A stretch of DNA of 64,000 nt, taken from Oreohelix idahoensis (taxonomy: Eukaryota; Mollusca; Gastropoda; Stylommatophora; Oreohelicidae). Position numbers and translations under genes: made by a program. The notes under the pieces are model-generated. The model was given only the letters and a program-made list of their open reading frames with translations. It ran no database searches and was not told the DNA's origin. The DNA lies in contig JAMPIV010013758.1 in NCBI GenBank assembly GCA_024509875.1, forward strand, positions 1-64,000, read 5' to 3'. Shown here one piece after another: positions 54,201 through 64,000 of the stretch (position 1 is the first letter of the stretch; each line of letters opens with the position of its first letter).

Positions 54201-56111
54201 TGAATTTTTGCGTGAGGACTTTATTTAATTTTTCTAGTCCTAGCCGATCATTTAAGTTTCTTGGGAAGTTTTAGTTTAATTTAATTCTTAACTCCAGAGC
54301 CATCAATACGATCTTAGTGATAGACTTGAAAATTTATAGGTCCATTTCATTCCTTGTTGAAAGAATAGCGGCATGGTTTAAATGTTGAGATATCACCGCT
54401 TTGTATTATTGCAAAGTCGGTCGGGAGAGAAACTCGCATCTGCGAATCATGTGTATTTCAGTTGTGATTTTAGTGAGAGTATAGTCGGGAGCGTGTGTAA
54501 TGTGTATTTTCATTTGTGATTTTAGTGAGAGTATTGATGCTCGCTATTTATATAGTTACGCATATATCTGTGGACGGAAGTGAATAGGTATTAATTGAAG
54601 CACGTGAGCGCGTGGTTACGGTATCTTTATTGATACGATGTTCAGAGGGACGAGGGGGAGAGAAGCACGTGGTCATAAAATTGTAACCACGTGTTGTAAC
54701 TACTGAGATTTAATTGATAACCATTATGTATAACTTTTGACGGCATGTAGATGCTAGCGTAAACAGGGTTATAGGTTATTGATTGTGCTTTGTTATTCTG
54801 TGTATTCAGAAGATGGAGATGAAATTTATTTATGTTAAGGGAATAATATTTTATTTCAATTTTGAGGTGATTAATCATACTGACGGGAATTTTAGGAATT
54901 CCTAGAGAGGGCTAGTTTTATTTTGTATTAAACATTACGGCATTAGTGTCAGCGTAAGAAGTAGGCCACAGTACGTCTGCCCAGACGGGCCATTGAAAAT
55001 ATTGTCGTTGCTCGGAGTTAGTCAGGCAGAACAAGCGATCTGGGTTAGCCAATGTTTACCTTGTGGGCTCAGGTAGAGAAGGGAGCTCAATGGGGGAGCG
55101 GACTTTGTTTGCATGATTTTGTATGGTGGTGCATAACGGGAGAGAGTAGGGGAGCTGTATTGATTATAGACGGGGGAGACTTAAGTGTTAAAGACTTAAG
55201 GGTTTGTCAGGAAGTTAATTGTTATTTGTAATAGAGTATTAACGTTTTGTTTAGCTGTTGTTTTTGCTTTTGTCTAAAACAGCAGGTACCGGCTTTGTGG
55301 GAATGAGAGCGGAATTTTGAGACCACAAAATTTCTCCCACGGCAAAGTTGGGGCATTCGCAGAACCGCAAGGGTTATACGTTAGTTGCCAGTAGTGGAAG
55401 GAGAGGAAGAAAATACGTTTTCCAGCCAGGGGAAGACCTTTTCCAGCGAATAGGATTTTCGTGGATAAATCCTGAGCTCTAACGCTCGTTACACACGCAG
55501 ATTTGGCAGGCTGCCGCGATGTGGTAATTTTATGTTCGCTTCTTCACGGCCATAATAAAGCCGATGGCCCAGTTATAGGTACTCGGGCAGGTAATTTCAG
55601 AGTGGTAGAAGTCAGCTACAGTTCCAGTCCAGAATCCAGTGGGGTTCTGTTAAACCTCAGTCATCAATTCCAGAGTTAGTGGAGAGAGAGAGGGTAAACA
55701 TTCTCTCTACTGAAGTCAGCACAGATAGGCAGAACTGTTAGTTTTGGTGAATCATAGCAGAGGACAGCTGCTGAAGTTTAGAGGTGCAGTTAGTTGTGTT
55801 CAGGAGATTCCAGGATAGGCTGTGTAGAACCGAAGTCTGTGCAGAGATTGTGTAGTCACTTCGCCGTCGTTCCAGCTATCAGTGGACTTAGAGTTAGAGT
55901 TAGAATTTAGAACAGCTAGTTTGGAGTGTAGGCGACATCAAGTGCAGTGTAGTTCATTTCAGTTAACCTTACCTTCTTTCTCCATACAGGTTGCAATTGT
56001 GGGAGAAGGGTTGGGGTTGATGCATTTTTAACTGTGCTTGATTTTGTTTCAGGTGTGCATCCTCGCACTTCATGTATTTTGACATGTATATGAGTTTGTG
56101 TATAGGTGTAT

Positions 56112-56117
56112 AATAAA
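56112..56117 (+). terminator. Polyadenylation signal of the solo LTR
   Basis: AATAAA is followed by GT-rich sequence (tgttgtctgtaccttggtgt near 56170). With the TATA at 54086 this implies an R region of ~2 kb, unusually long. Confidence 0.55.
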
Positions 56118-56705
56118 CTTGTATAAATTGTAGCTGGCATCAGTCATTTCCTTTAGTACAGTAGCTATATGTTGTCTGTACCTTGGTGTTTGTGAATCTT
56201 AATTGAACCTTATCCCCATAGGGTAGTTAGAGGTGGTTCGAGGCCATAGCAATTTAAACGTCCGAAGTGGCGAGGAAAGAATCAACCTCGGTTCTCAACC
56301 TCGGAGCCAATGGTCTCAACTTTCACATTTTGCACTATATTTCTATCTGAATCTATCATTTCAGTCTTTCTTCTTACTATTGTCTTGTCACTATATGTAG
56401 ACAGTCTCTAGTCCTAAATCCATTTCGTGACAATAGTGTAGGCTGTCTTACTCGTGTTGATCACCATTTTCCACAAGCTGCAGTCGGTTGTTAGAGCAGC
56501 CAGCGCACGGTTTAGATTCTTTTGCAGTTGCAAAGGGGACTTCCCTTCTGCCCATAGGACTAGGTCATCAGCTAGGTAATTCAAGGTGGTCTGCCAGGTC
56601 GTTTACGTATATGAGGAAAAGGGTGCAGCTTAGGACTGAGCCTTGTGGGAGGCCTTCTTGGATTGAACTTTTTCCTAATGTTGTTCCGTTAAACAGATTT
56701 CATTA

Positions 56706-57556
56706 AAAATAGTTTATTTTTAAATTCATAAAAAATTGAAAAAAAAAAGACATACGGCTTTGAAATTTTCAGAGCACCATAATGAATAGTTGCTACATGT
56801 GGAAAAACTTATTTATGCAACTTGGTCACATGATCATGGCACCCATCTTGAATTTTTATGGCTATTTATAGAAATTTGAGGAGACTTATTAAAACCATTT
56901 ATCTTTTTCCAATTTTTTTGTGAATCTAATGTCAGTGCAAATGAAATGTTAGGGACATGGATGGCAAAGAATAAAATAAGCTTGATTGACGTACTGATTG
57001 AACGATTGACTACAAATCTCAACGTGAAAGGCTAACAAAAATCTTTAATAAAATTTTAAAAAGTTTAATATTTGCATTTTTCTTTTTTTGAGTGGATTCT
57101 GTGTCTGTGGCATCTGACAATGTTTGAATAGTTAAGTACGTCTAGTTGGAGTCCGAGCTGCTTTCTTTATTAATTGGGGTTGAAGTTGTAGCTGATGCAC
57201 ATGATGGGAGGAGTTGTCATGTGCGTGCTGAGGGTGTATGCTTCTTGGGGATGGGTAATGAATTATTGATTGATAGTAGGGCATCTGACCTGTTAAAGGG
57301 GAATTAAGGTGACATAGTAAGTTATGGTTAAAAATTACAATGTTTCATTAGAAAATGTCATGCAGTAGTCACATAATGAAATATTGCCCTTTCTGTTAGC
57401 CTGATTACAAATGTGGCAGTTTAGGAATCATTATGACTATTAAATTTGGAAGAAAAGTGTGAGTTGATTTGCACTTAATTTTAACGGCGTATAAAGAAGT
57501 ATGCATGAATGAGTAGGTGTCACTTGTTAACCACTAACTAGTGTTATAAAGTGTAT
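56706..57556. other. CNOT4 intron 7, unassigned
   Basis: AT-rich, no element or exon recognised. Confidence 0.4.
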
Positions 57557-57767
57557 TCTTCTTCTTCTTCTTCCGTCCTTAGCCACCGACCGTCAAAGCA
57601 GTCAGTGGCCATTACGCCTAGTGGCGTCTTAGGGCAACAGCAGATAGGTTTTCTTTGCCATTGTTTCCCATCACGCCTAGTGGCGTCTTTAGGGCAACGG
57701 CAAATCAACCCATTTGCTGTTGTTTCCGTAATCGAAGTGACTGGCAAACGGGTGATCAGCCCGTTGG
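57557..57767 (-). mobile_element. SINE-A copy 3
   Basis: It is flanked by the 14-bp duplication gttataaagtgtat (57543-57556, 57768-57781). Length is 211 bp. The plus strand starts TTCTTCTTCTTCTTCCGTCC and ends gggtgatcagcccgttgg. Both tail blocks are present. Confidence 0.93.
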
Positions 57768-58451
57768 GTTATAAAGTGTATACCATTCCTATTTGTTAAT
57801 TCTTATCTTGGGAGTGGGAGGTGAACAATGAAACGCCACTGCATCATATTATGGAAACTGTCACATATTAAAATTGGCATTTGAAGGGGAAAACAACACT
57901 TAATTTATCATCCGACAAGTAGAATAATAATGTTCATATGAAAATGTTGTGCTCCATCAAGAATTGTTCTCCATTTATTCTAAATTGACCACGAGTTTCT
58001 TACATGTTTTCTCTTTAAGGGGAGGAGGGGCGGTTAAATTTTCATTAAAAAAAAAAAAAATTTAGGATTTTGGGATTAGTCCATTTTCTGATACTTTAGC
58101 ATTTCCTGAATCTAAATATAACAGAATTAAATGTCAAAATGCATTTTAACAATATGTATTATGACTTTGAAAAAGGTATGGTACGGAGAGATTTTCTCAA
58201 ACTCGAGAAAATATGTCTAATTAGACCTAGTTTCTTCCATAGCAACCAAGCTTACACCCCTACATATTATACATCATTGGATTCGCCTAGATCTGGGGAA
58301 TCCTGTGATGTAGTTCATTTATTTCGGTAACAAAATTATACCCGCCAAGCTCGAGAATTTATAGGTCGCATTTTTTACCGATTACTTCCATATATGGAAA
58401 TCGTCAGGCGTTCGTTGACATATTGTAAGCATGTGACATGTTTCTTAAGCT
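57768..58451. other. CNOT4 intron 7, unassigned
   Basis: Contains a 15-base A-run at about 58046-58060 and a short frame (58139-58330) with no recognised family. Confidence 0.4.
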
Positions 58452-59110
58452 GTGATTATTTCTTATGTACTTTTTTCAGAACCATATGGTCCCACTAATG
58501 AGCCTAGTCTGCCTGAGGTTGTACTGTCAGCTTCAGCTGTAAATGAAGGAGCCAGCACAAGCTCCTCTACAACTTCTACCTCTTTATCCCACAGCATGCC
58601 ACGGTTCTGTAAAAAGCTGGAACTAAGTGCCTCATTGGTGCAAGAAGCTTCAACACCTAACAATACAGTCTCCAGAACTATAGTTGATATGTCTGAGATA
58701 TGTAACCTTGTTAGTCAGCTTGCATGTCCAGAATGCTGTGGGAAGTTGTCTGCAGAAATTAATAATAAGGCCAAGAGAGGTCTTGTTCAACACATCAAAG
58801 TGAATTGTTGTGTTTGCAACAAAACCGTTGCATCAATGTACACATCATCGGTTGATGAACATAATTCATTCAGTTTGAACAAAGTTGCAGTTCTATCATC
58901 GTTGTTATCAGGAATGGGACCCTATAAATTTAACTACTTTGCACAGAACATGGATATGCCTGGCCTGCATAAAAAAACTTTCAACACAATTGCACAAAAA
59001 TTTATTTGCAAACACAAGAACTCGCAAAATTAATATTTGATCACGCTGCTAAGCTAGCACGCAGCGTAAACTGTGCTCTAAGCAATCAACCATATCATTA
59101 ATATATTATG
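58452..59110 (+). pseudogene. Mutator-like transposase, N-terminal fragment
   Basis: The frame of 193 codons begins after a possible acceptor (cttttttcag at 58480). Its second half contains LACPECCGKLSAEINNKAKR, then CCVCNKTVASM, and FSLNKVAVLSSLLSGMGPYK followed by NMDMPGLHKKTFNTIA. This pattern (two CxxC pairs, a VNRxAVLAM-like helix, then MNMPxxxxKxxY) matches the conserved N-terminal domain of Mutator-like transposases common in invertebrate genomes. A +1 frameshift near 58995 lets it continue as LQTQELAKLIFDHAAKLARS to about 59095, where LINE-F interrupts. The DDE core is not in the window. It could be a CNOT4-unrelated domesticated gene fragment, but its position and frameshift favour a dead transposon. 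Confidence 0.6.
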
Positions 59111-59118
59111 GATATTGG

Positions 59119-62100
59119 AGTCTTCTTCTTCTTCTTCTTGCGATCGCATCTTTGATGATTACACCGTCAGACGAGTTCTCATGATGAATTCGACTGTTTT
59201 TTGAAGTTCCTCTTTAACTCCATATAGCTTTGAGTTTAGTGTTGAGTCATTGGGCCAGTATATCTTTCTTAACTGGTCATACAGAGGACAGTCCTGTAGA
59301 ACATGCTCAGCAGTTTGTTTCGTTTAATCCACATGTGCACAGTGGTGAAGCAGACAATCGTAGCTTGTGCATGTGTTTATTCAGTTTGTTATGCCCTGTC
59401 CTGAGTCGAAAAATAGTTGTCTGTCCCTGCCGGTCGAGAGTGTGATAGTCGTCTTTGGGTTGGTTCTGTTCTCTTCTGATAGTCTGGATAGCTCTCTTTT
59501 TCTCAAAGTATGTGACTTCATTATCTTCTTGTTCACATTCTCCTCCCTTTTTTGCAAGTTTATCTGCCTTTTCATTTCCGGGTACACCACAATGAGATGG
59601 TACCCACTGAAGTATGGTTCTCTTTTTGGCAGCTACCTTGTTTAGTTCATTTCTCAGATGCGGGAGTTTACCCACCCTTGAGAGCTTGCAGGACAGACAG
59701 TGCATCTGTGAGGATGACTACCTGGTGGCAGTCAGAGTTGGTGTTATAAATCATATTTGCAGCTTGCTCTAGAGCTTGAACCTCAGCTGTATAGTTGGAA
59801 CAGAATTTACCAGTGGGAATGTGCCTAGTCTCATAGTGGTTGTCAGGATATGAGATAAAGATACCGGCACCTCCATTCCTAACAGCATTAGTTGCTGATC
59901 CATCTGTATAGGCATGTATCCATGATTGATCGGGATAGCTTTCTTGGATCATACTCAATGTAGCAGTTCGTTTTTGCAGATCATTATACTCACATCCACT
60001 TGTGAGACCACTGACTGTTGTATTAATTTGGAGGGCACTGCTGGCCTGCTCCCATGGTACAGGGTATAGGGTGGGCTTCAGTGGTGTTGTCTTCATGGAT
60101 AGGTCTTCTTGATGCTGTCTTATAAGTCTTTTCCCCCGATGCACAAAGCTGCTACGCTTTAGACGTCCCAATGCCAGATCATCTAGTCTTGCCTTCATTG
60201 GGTGCATTGGCATACTGTTGTACTTTTCCATCTGGATCATGGTTTTTGTGTCTCTTCTATGGGACAATGTCTGTAATCCAGCAACCTTCTGCATCTCTGT
60301 TATTGGTGTAGTTTTCATGGCTCCTGTAATGAGCCTGAGAGCTTGATTTTTGCACCTTGTCCAAAGACTGCAGATGTGAGTTAGCAGCTGATGACCATGC
60401 TGCTGAGCTAAACTCTAAGTGTGGTCTTATTACTCCATTATAAATCTTCTTTAGATTTCGTTCATTTGCTCCCCAGTTGGTACCTGCTAATTTTCTGAGT
60501 ATGCCTAGTCGTCTTCGGGCCCTTCCTTCTGCATTTTCAATATGCTTATTCCATGTAAGCCTTTGGTCAAATGTCACCCCAAGATAGGTGGGGTAGCTTT
60601 CTTCCTTGATCACGGTTGTCCCTAGGTGTATGTTAGCTGATTTGTCCTTGGGGGCGAGGGAGAACAGTGTTGTGGAGGTTTTGTCTGTGTTTATTGTGAT
60701 AAGCCATTTCTCTGCCCATGACACTAGCATGTCTGCTGCCCGCTGCATTCTATAATTTGCTGTGGTGACATTTTCATCAGCGCACCAGAGTACTAGGTCA
60801 TCTGCATATAAGGCAGCTTTAACTCCTGCAGGGAGATCTTTCACCAGGTCATTGATGTAAACAAGGAAGAGTGTGGGGAAATTACTCCTCCTTGAGGTAC
60901 CCCCTGATGGAGCAACACTTTTCTGCTCTGCAGACCGTCAAGAGTGACTCTAGTTCTCCTGTTATGCAAGTATGACTGGATCCATTTCATCATGTTGCCT
61001 TGGATTCCACTTCTCCTAAGTTTTGCAATGAGGCCATCTTTCCACACCTTGTCAAAGGCCTGCTTGAAGTCGACCCAGATCGTTAGGACCTTTTTCTTCT
61101 CCTGGAAGGCATCTTCTATTGCTTGAGACAAGTAAGTAACTTGGTCTTCTATACTGTAGCATTCTCTAAATCCAGCTTGTTCCGGCACCAGGATCTGCTC
61201 AGACTCTAAATACCATTTCAATCTGTGGTTGACTATTCCCGCTCCATAGTCTTCCCAACACAGCTTGTGAGACTGATTGGCCGGTAACTTGCAGCCTCGG
61301 TCTTACATTTCCCTTTCTTTAGTATGGGTATTGTGATGGCTTCTCTCCATACTTGGGGTACCGTTCCTTTCAACCAGCTGTGGTTGAATATCTCAAGCAG
61401 TTTTGTCTTTGCTGCTGAGCTCAGATTTACTAGCATTTCGTTGCTGATTTTGTCTGGGCCGGGTGACTTTTGAAACTTAAGCTTGGAAATAGCCTTCTGT
61501 AGTTTTCTCCTAGTGTGATGGGTTCCCTCATTGGGGCAGGAGTATCTGTCTGTCCCATGGTTGCCAGTATTTCTTTTCTTATCTCTCTCTGATGGTCTAT
61601 GTTAATGGGTAAGTTGCTTTCTGAACTGTATCTTCTAGCAAACAAGTCTGCAGCTTGTTTTCCTCTGAAAAGTTTGCCACCTTCATCCAATGTGATAGTC
61701 TGCCTTGGTGAGGAATGCTCTTCATTTAGAGACTTGACTAATCTCCAAAGTTTCCTGCCGTCTTTCTCAAGGTTCAGCGATGCCGTTTTAGTTCTCCAGC
61801 TTTTCCGCTTTTCTTCTAGCTTTGTTCTCTGAAACTCTGCTACAGCCTTTTTCCATTTGTTGTGAGTTTCAAGTGAAGGCTGAGACTCTGCGTCCTTTCT
61901 AGCCTTGTCCATAGCTTCCTGACGTTCTTGGAGTGTGCTGGACCAGTATGGTATGTAGTTACGCCGGCATCCTTTGGGAATGGTTTCTTTTGCAGCTTGT
62001 AGTATGCATCTGTTGAAGTCTTTTACCACTTCATTAATGTCTCTGTTCTGTACCTTGAGGGTAGACAGCAGCGTGTTCACCTGATGCCTGAATAAACCCC

Positions 62101-63240
62101 AGTTGGCTTTTTTGTAGTTCCATCTTGTAATGGCTGGGCCTGTACTGAGAGTTACACTCTGGACAGTAAGAAAGATTGGGCGATGGTCGCTTCCCCCTAG
62201 TTGGTCTCCTACTTCTCTACTAATAGATCCAGCTATATCTGGTGTGGAGAAGGCAAGATCTGGTGTTGAGGTTGTGTGCCATCCTCTGGAGTAGAAGGTA
62301 GGAGTATCTGTGGCATTATTGACTAGGATTAGGGAGTGATCATCTTGCCAAGTTTCAACCTCTTCACCTCTGTGATCCAGATGGTTATAGCCCCAGCTCT
62401 GGGAGTGGCTATTAAAGTCTCCAACTGCTATAAAGTTGGTGGCTGGTACCTGTATAGAGCTGAGACTCAGGGGTTTGTTGTTCGGACAGTAATAGTTCAG
62501 GAGTTCTATTTCCATCTTGTCTACCTTTATCTGCAGCAGCTGATATTCTGCTCCATCCATGAAGGTTTTCCTTTCGTGTGCAGGAATGTTATTCCTTACA
62601 AGAGTAAGTACTCCTCCTTTTCGTCTATCTTGTCTGTCGGATCTGAAGCATTGATATCCCCTTATTTTAAAGGTTTGATCTGCTTTCAAGTGAGTCTCTT
62701 GGATACAGCAAACACTGACTTGCTTCTCATACAAGATGTTTTCCAGCTCTGTCTTTTTGCTGTATCCAGCCTGCTTGCTGTTCACTCCCTCTGCATTCCA
62801 GTGCATCATGACAAGTGGCACTCTGGGTTTCTCTTTTTCTGTTTTGTTTTGGTCAGTAGTTCTCCTCCGCCGTCTGTTGACTCCACAAGACGGTCTAGAG
62901 GGTCCTCCAGTAGCTGAGGGTGGGCTCTGTCGAGGCTCAGAGCCCGGCACTGCACCTGCCTGGTGGAGCTCCACAGGGCGAGCACCAGAACGAGATTTAT
63001 TTGACGGTGTACTCTCCATAGAAAAAAAAAAAAAAAGCGAGTTGCATGATACTGTGGTTTCCGGTGCGCCTTCTGGCCCAGTATCTACGACTTTAGCACC
63101 TGTTCAACGGGAGAGTGGGCTCATCCCTAATCTGTTTATGTTCCCAGTAGTAGACTATTCGCAAGCAGCCTGGGGGTATCACTGCTCTGCGCGGACCTTG
63201 TTTACCGAGGCGGCGTCCGAGCTCGTATGGTGAAAATATG
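59119..63240 (-). mobile_element. LINE-F: endonuclease/RT/RNase H LINE, complete coding length
   Basis: The plus strand starts with the (TTC)n tail (59119-59137) right next to the Mutator-like fragment. The coding region runs to 63019 and a leader continues at least to about 63230, where cctcggtaaacaa is shared with the LINE-N1 leader. The right TSD was not found, so the 5' end may reach repeat X or the window edge. Domain order is as in LINE-N1. Confidence 0.85.
59307..63019 (-). pseudogene. LINE-F polyprotein with several frameshifts
   Basis: The endonuclease frame (63019-61430, 529 codons) begins with a basic/proline-rich leader, then VMMHWNAEGVNSKQ, CCIQETHLKAD, NFIAVGDFNSHSQSWGY and LGGSDHRPIFL, all catalytic blocks present. 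The RT (61436-60257 in three frames) has SYRPISLTSCVGKTMER, EQAGFRECYSIEDQVTYLSQ, WVDFKQAFDKVWKDGL, QGVPQGGVISP and ALYADDLVLWCAD. RNase H (60318-59307, two frames) has YTDGSATNAVRNGGAGIFIS, NYTAEVQALEQA, LTDALSVL and PSHCGVPGNEKADKLAKK, followed by the TIFRLRTGHNKLNKHMHKLR block and a CTCG cluster. About five shifts (near 61440, 61230, 60842, 60290, 59690) inactivate it. Confidence 0.88.
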
Positions 63241-63289
63241 GTTGCGTTATCTTCAAAATAGCCCTGTCTTTCCCGTGGCTTTTCTGCCA

Positions 63290-63700
63290 TCCTGCAACTT
63301 TGAGTTAGGGAGTTCTGAGCTCCAGTCTCTTTCCCAGGCATTTTATCCTGGCCTGGCACGCATACAGAGGACCCCACTTCTGGTTCTAAGTTAGCAGTTG
63401 GGGATAGGTGGGGTAGCACACTGTGCATTCCCCGTCATCCAGGGGGCTCTCCAACTATGCAGAGCTTGCACAATGCTGTGCTCTGGTTCTGGGCTCTCCC
63501 AAGGAATCCTCACGTCCTGCACAGAGCCACTTCCCGATACCCACCACCTGCCAACCCTCCATTGTAGAAATCTCCTGCATGCGGCCATCCAGTCAAGAGC
63601 CAGTATTAAGTCTGGTGCCCAAGTGATCCCCCCAAGCTCAGTGTGCAATGCTGGGTTCTCATCATGCTGCAACACAGGAGGGATTGTGATGCTCAGCCAT
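63290..63700. repeat. Dispersed repeat X, copy 2
   Basis: Homologous to 45125-45700 (shared ctctccaactatgcagagct, tctggttctgggctctccca, cacgtcctgcacagagccac). Adjacent to the LINE-F leader. Confidence 0.7.
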
Positions 63701-64000
63701 CTCTCTCAATTCTGCACCGATAAGTGACATCGGGGACTTAACTTTGCCTCAGTACTGGGAGGCCCCGTTTCCGGGTACACCACACACAGCCAATTGAGGC
63801 AACGGTCGCCATGGGCGTGATAGACGACAAACAGTGAAGAATGAGGCAAGAAAGCATTTAACCCATGAAGTGGGGGTGGATTGGTGCAGACCAGAGCATG
63901 TACCACTCGCCGGTGGGTTCTGCATCTACACCTATAGGGTTCCACCCACTCCTCAGCCCATTTAGTCTGGCCCCTCACCCAGGACCTGTCCGGCTTGGGT
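63701..64000 (-). other. Possible continuation of a LINE leader or repeat
   Basis: The minus-strand frame (63706-63978, 90 codons, rich in Cys/Trp/His) resembles translated repeat sequence rather than a known domain. It may belong to the same unit as repeat X and LINE-F. Unresolved at the window edge. Confidence 0.3.

Larger units (their letters stand above)
53554..56432 (+). repeat. Solo LTR (2879 bp) inside LINE-C
   Basis: It starts TGTGACGAGAG and ends TTTCGTGACA (TG...CA with TGTGAC/GTGACA imperfect inverted ends) and is flanked by the 5-bp duplication atagt (53549-53553, 56433-56437). LINE-C reads in frame across the empty site (KTAYT + IFALSNKT). No internal region or second LTR is present, so recombination between two LTRs has removed the body. 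TATA and AATAAA place its transcription on the plus strand, the same sense as CNOT4. A ~35-bp motif (gtgattttagtgagagtat) is repeated near 54461 and 54514. The parent family was not identified: it does not resemble the LTR at 26122. Confidence 0.82.
48060..56705 (-). mobile_element. LINE-C (RT/RNase H LINE), 5' truncated, host of a multi-level nest in CNOT4 intron 7
   Basis: Removing four insertions joins one LINE. From right: LQGSVLSC-type RT block (QEGLPQGSVLSCTLFLIYVN) and ADDLVLWAEG at about 56530-56700; the KTAYT | IFALSNKT junction across the solo LTR at 53554; NNPTYLG; QALRFIYGGLRTT (53200); RNase H HAYTDGSAFKAA (49520) and WIPGHINITLNEVA | DRLAKKG across the SINE-B head; then IFRLRKGHSTLNGHRNRMC at about 48290. 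Each junction restores frame once the insertion and one TSD are removed, except that LINE-C has its own scattered stops. The 5' end is near 56705. The 3' end is near 48060 but not precise. Confidence 0.8.

Noticed and set aside
54117..56130. Hidden protein-coding gene in the 2.9-kb block
   Set aside because: No frame above 78 codons and exact LTR-type ends with a 5-bp duplication; better explained as a solo LTR.
58452..59033. A further CNOT4 exon after the acceptor at 58480
   Set aside because: The residues match the Mutator-like N-terminal domain, not CNOT4, and frame and phase do not fit the split codon at 47858.
62336..62917. 193-codon plus-strand membrane-like ORF
   Set aside because: Antisense of the LINE-F endonuclease. 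The hydrophobic look is a strand artefact.

Overview
This is eukaryotic, intron-bearing nuclear DNA from an invertebrate animal, not bacterial or organellar sequence. I lean towards a mollusc, possibly a gastropod, because the non-LTR retrotransposon, Gmr1-like Ty3/gypsy and tRNA-derived SINE mix looks familiar from such genomes. I cannot prove the species. The only host gene I can support is CNOT4, the RING/RRM/C3H E3 ubiquitin ligase subunit of the CCR4-NOT complex. Seven coding exons on the + strand (36921..47858) encode the first ~224 residues in an unbroken frame with GT-AG junctions. The rest of the gene lies beyond the right edge, so its seventh intron exceeds 16 kb. Nearly everything else is transposable elements, many nested and many with exact target-site duplications (TSDs).

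Layout. 1-1114: end of a pogo/Tigger DNA transposon. 1117-12531: LINE remnants, a minisatellite (3150-3590), a decayed RTE-like LINE-A copy (4030-6110), an open RNase H ORF (6473-7225), a SINE-A copy (9888-10092) and a possible CNOT4 promoter/5' exon (about 10600-10677). 12532-28600: one minus-strand LTR retrotransposon with 5-bp TSD (ctacc) and ~2.48-kb LTRs. Its 3' LTR is split by a SINE-A and by an RNase H-bearing LINE (LINE-N1), which is itself split by an antisense RTE-like LINE (LINE-R2). The body encodes gag-protease-integrase in Gmr1-like order and lacks reverse transcriptase. 28620-32866: piggyBac-like remains and a TTAA-flanked nest holding a mariner. 32880-36707: decayed LINEs, tRNA-headed SINE, SINE-B. 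36884 to the right edge: CNOT4 and its transposon-filled introns.

Intron 7 carries the deepest nest. LINE-C (about 48060-56705) contains a LINE-A fragment, a 69-bp SINE-B head, a nearly intact LINE-A that is itself interrupted by a full SINE-B, and a 2.88-kb solo LTR with TATA, CCAAT, CRE and polyA signals in the CNOT4 sense direction. Beyond it are a SINE-A, a Mutator-like transposase fragment, and a full-coding-length but frameshifted LINE (LINE-F) running towards the right edge.

Common thread: several unrelated element families (LINE-A, LINE-E, LINE-F, LINE-N1, SINE-A, SINE-B) end in (GAA)n tails. SINE-A shares its 3' end with LINE-A, and SINE-B shares its terminal motif with LINE-E, which suggests two SINE/LINE partnerships. 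I found no CRISPR, rRNA, functional tRNA gene or prokaryotic system. The most unusual items are the RT-less gag-PR-IN element, the partner-tail SINEs, the SINE-B head inserted on its own, and the promoter-bearing solo LTR.
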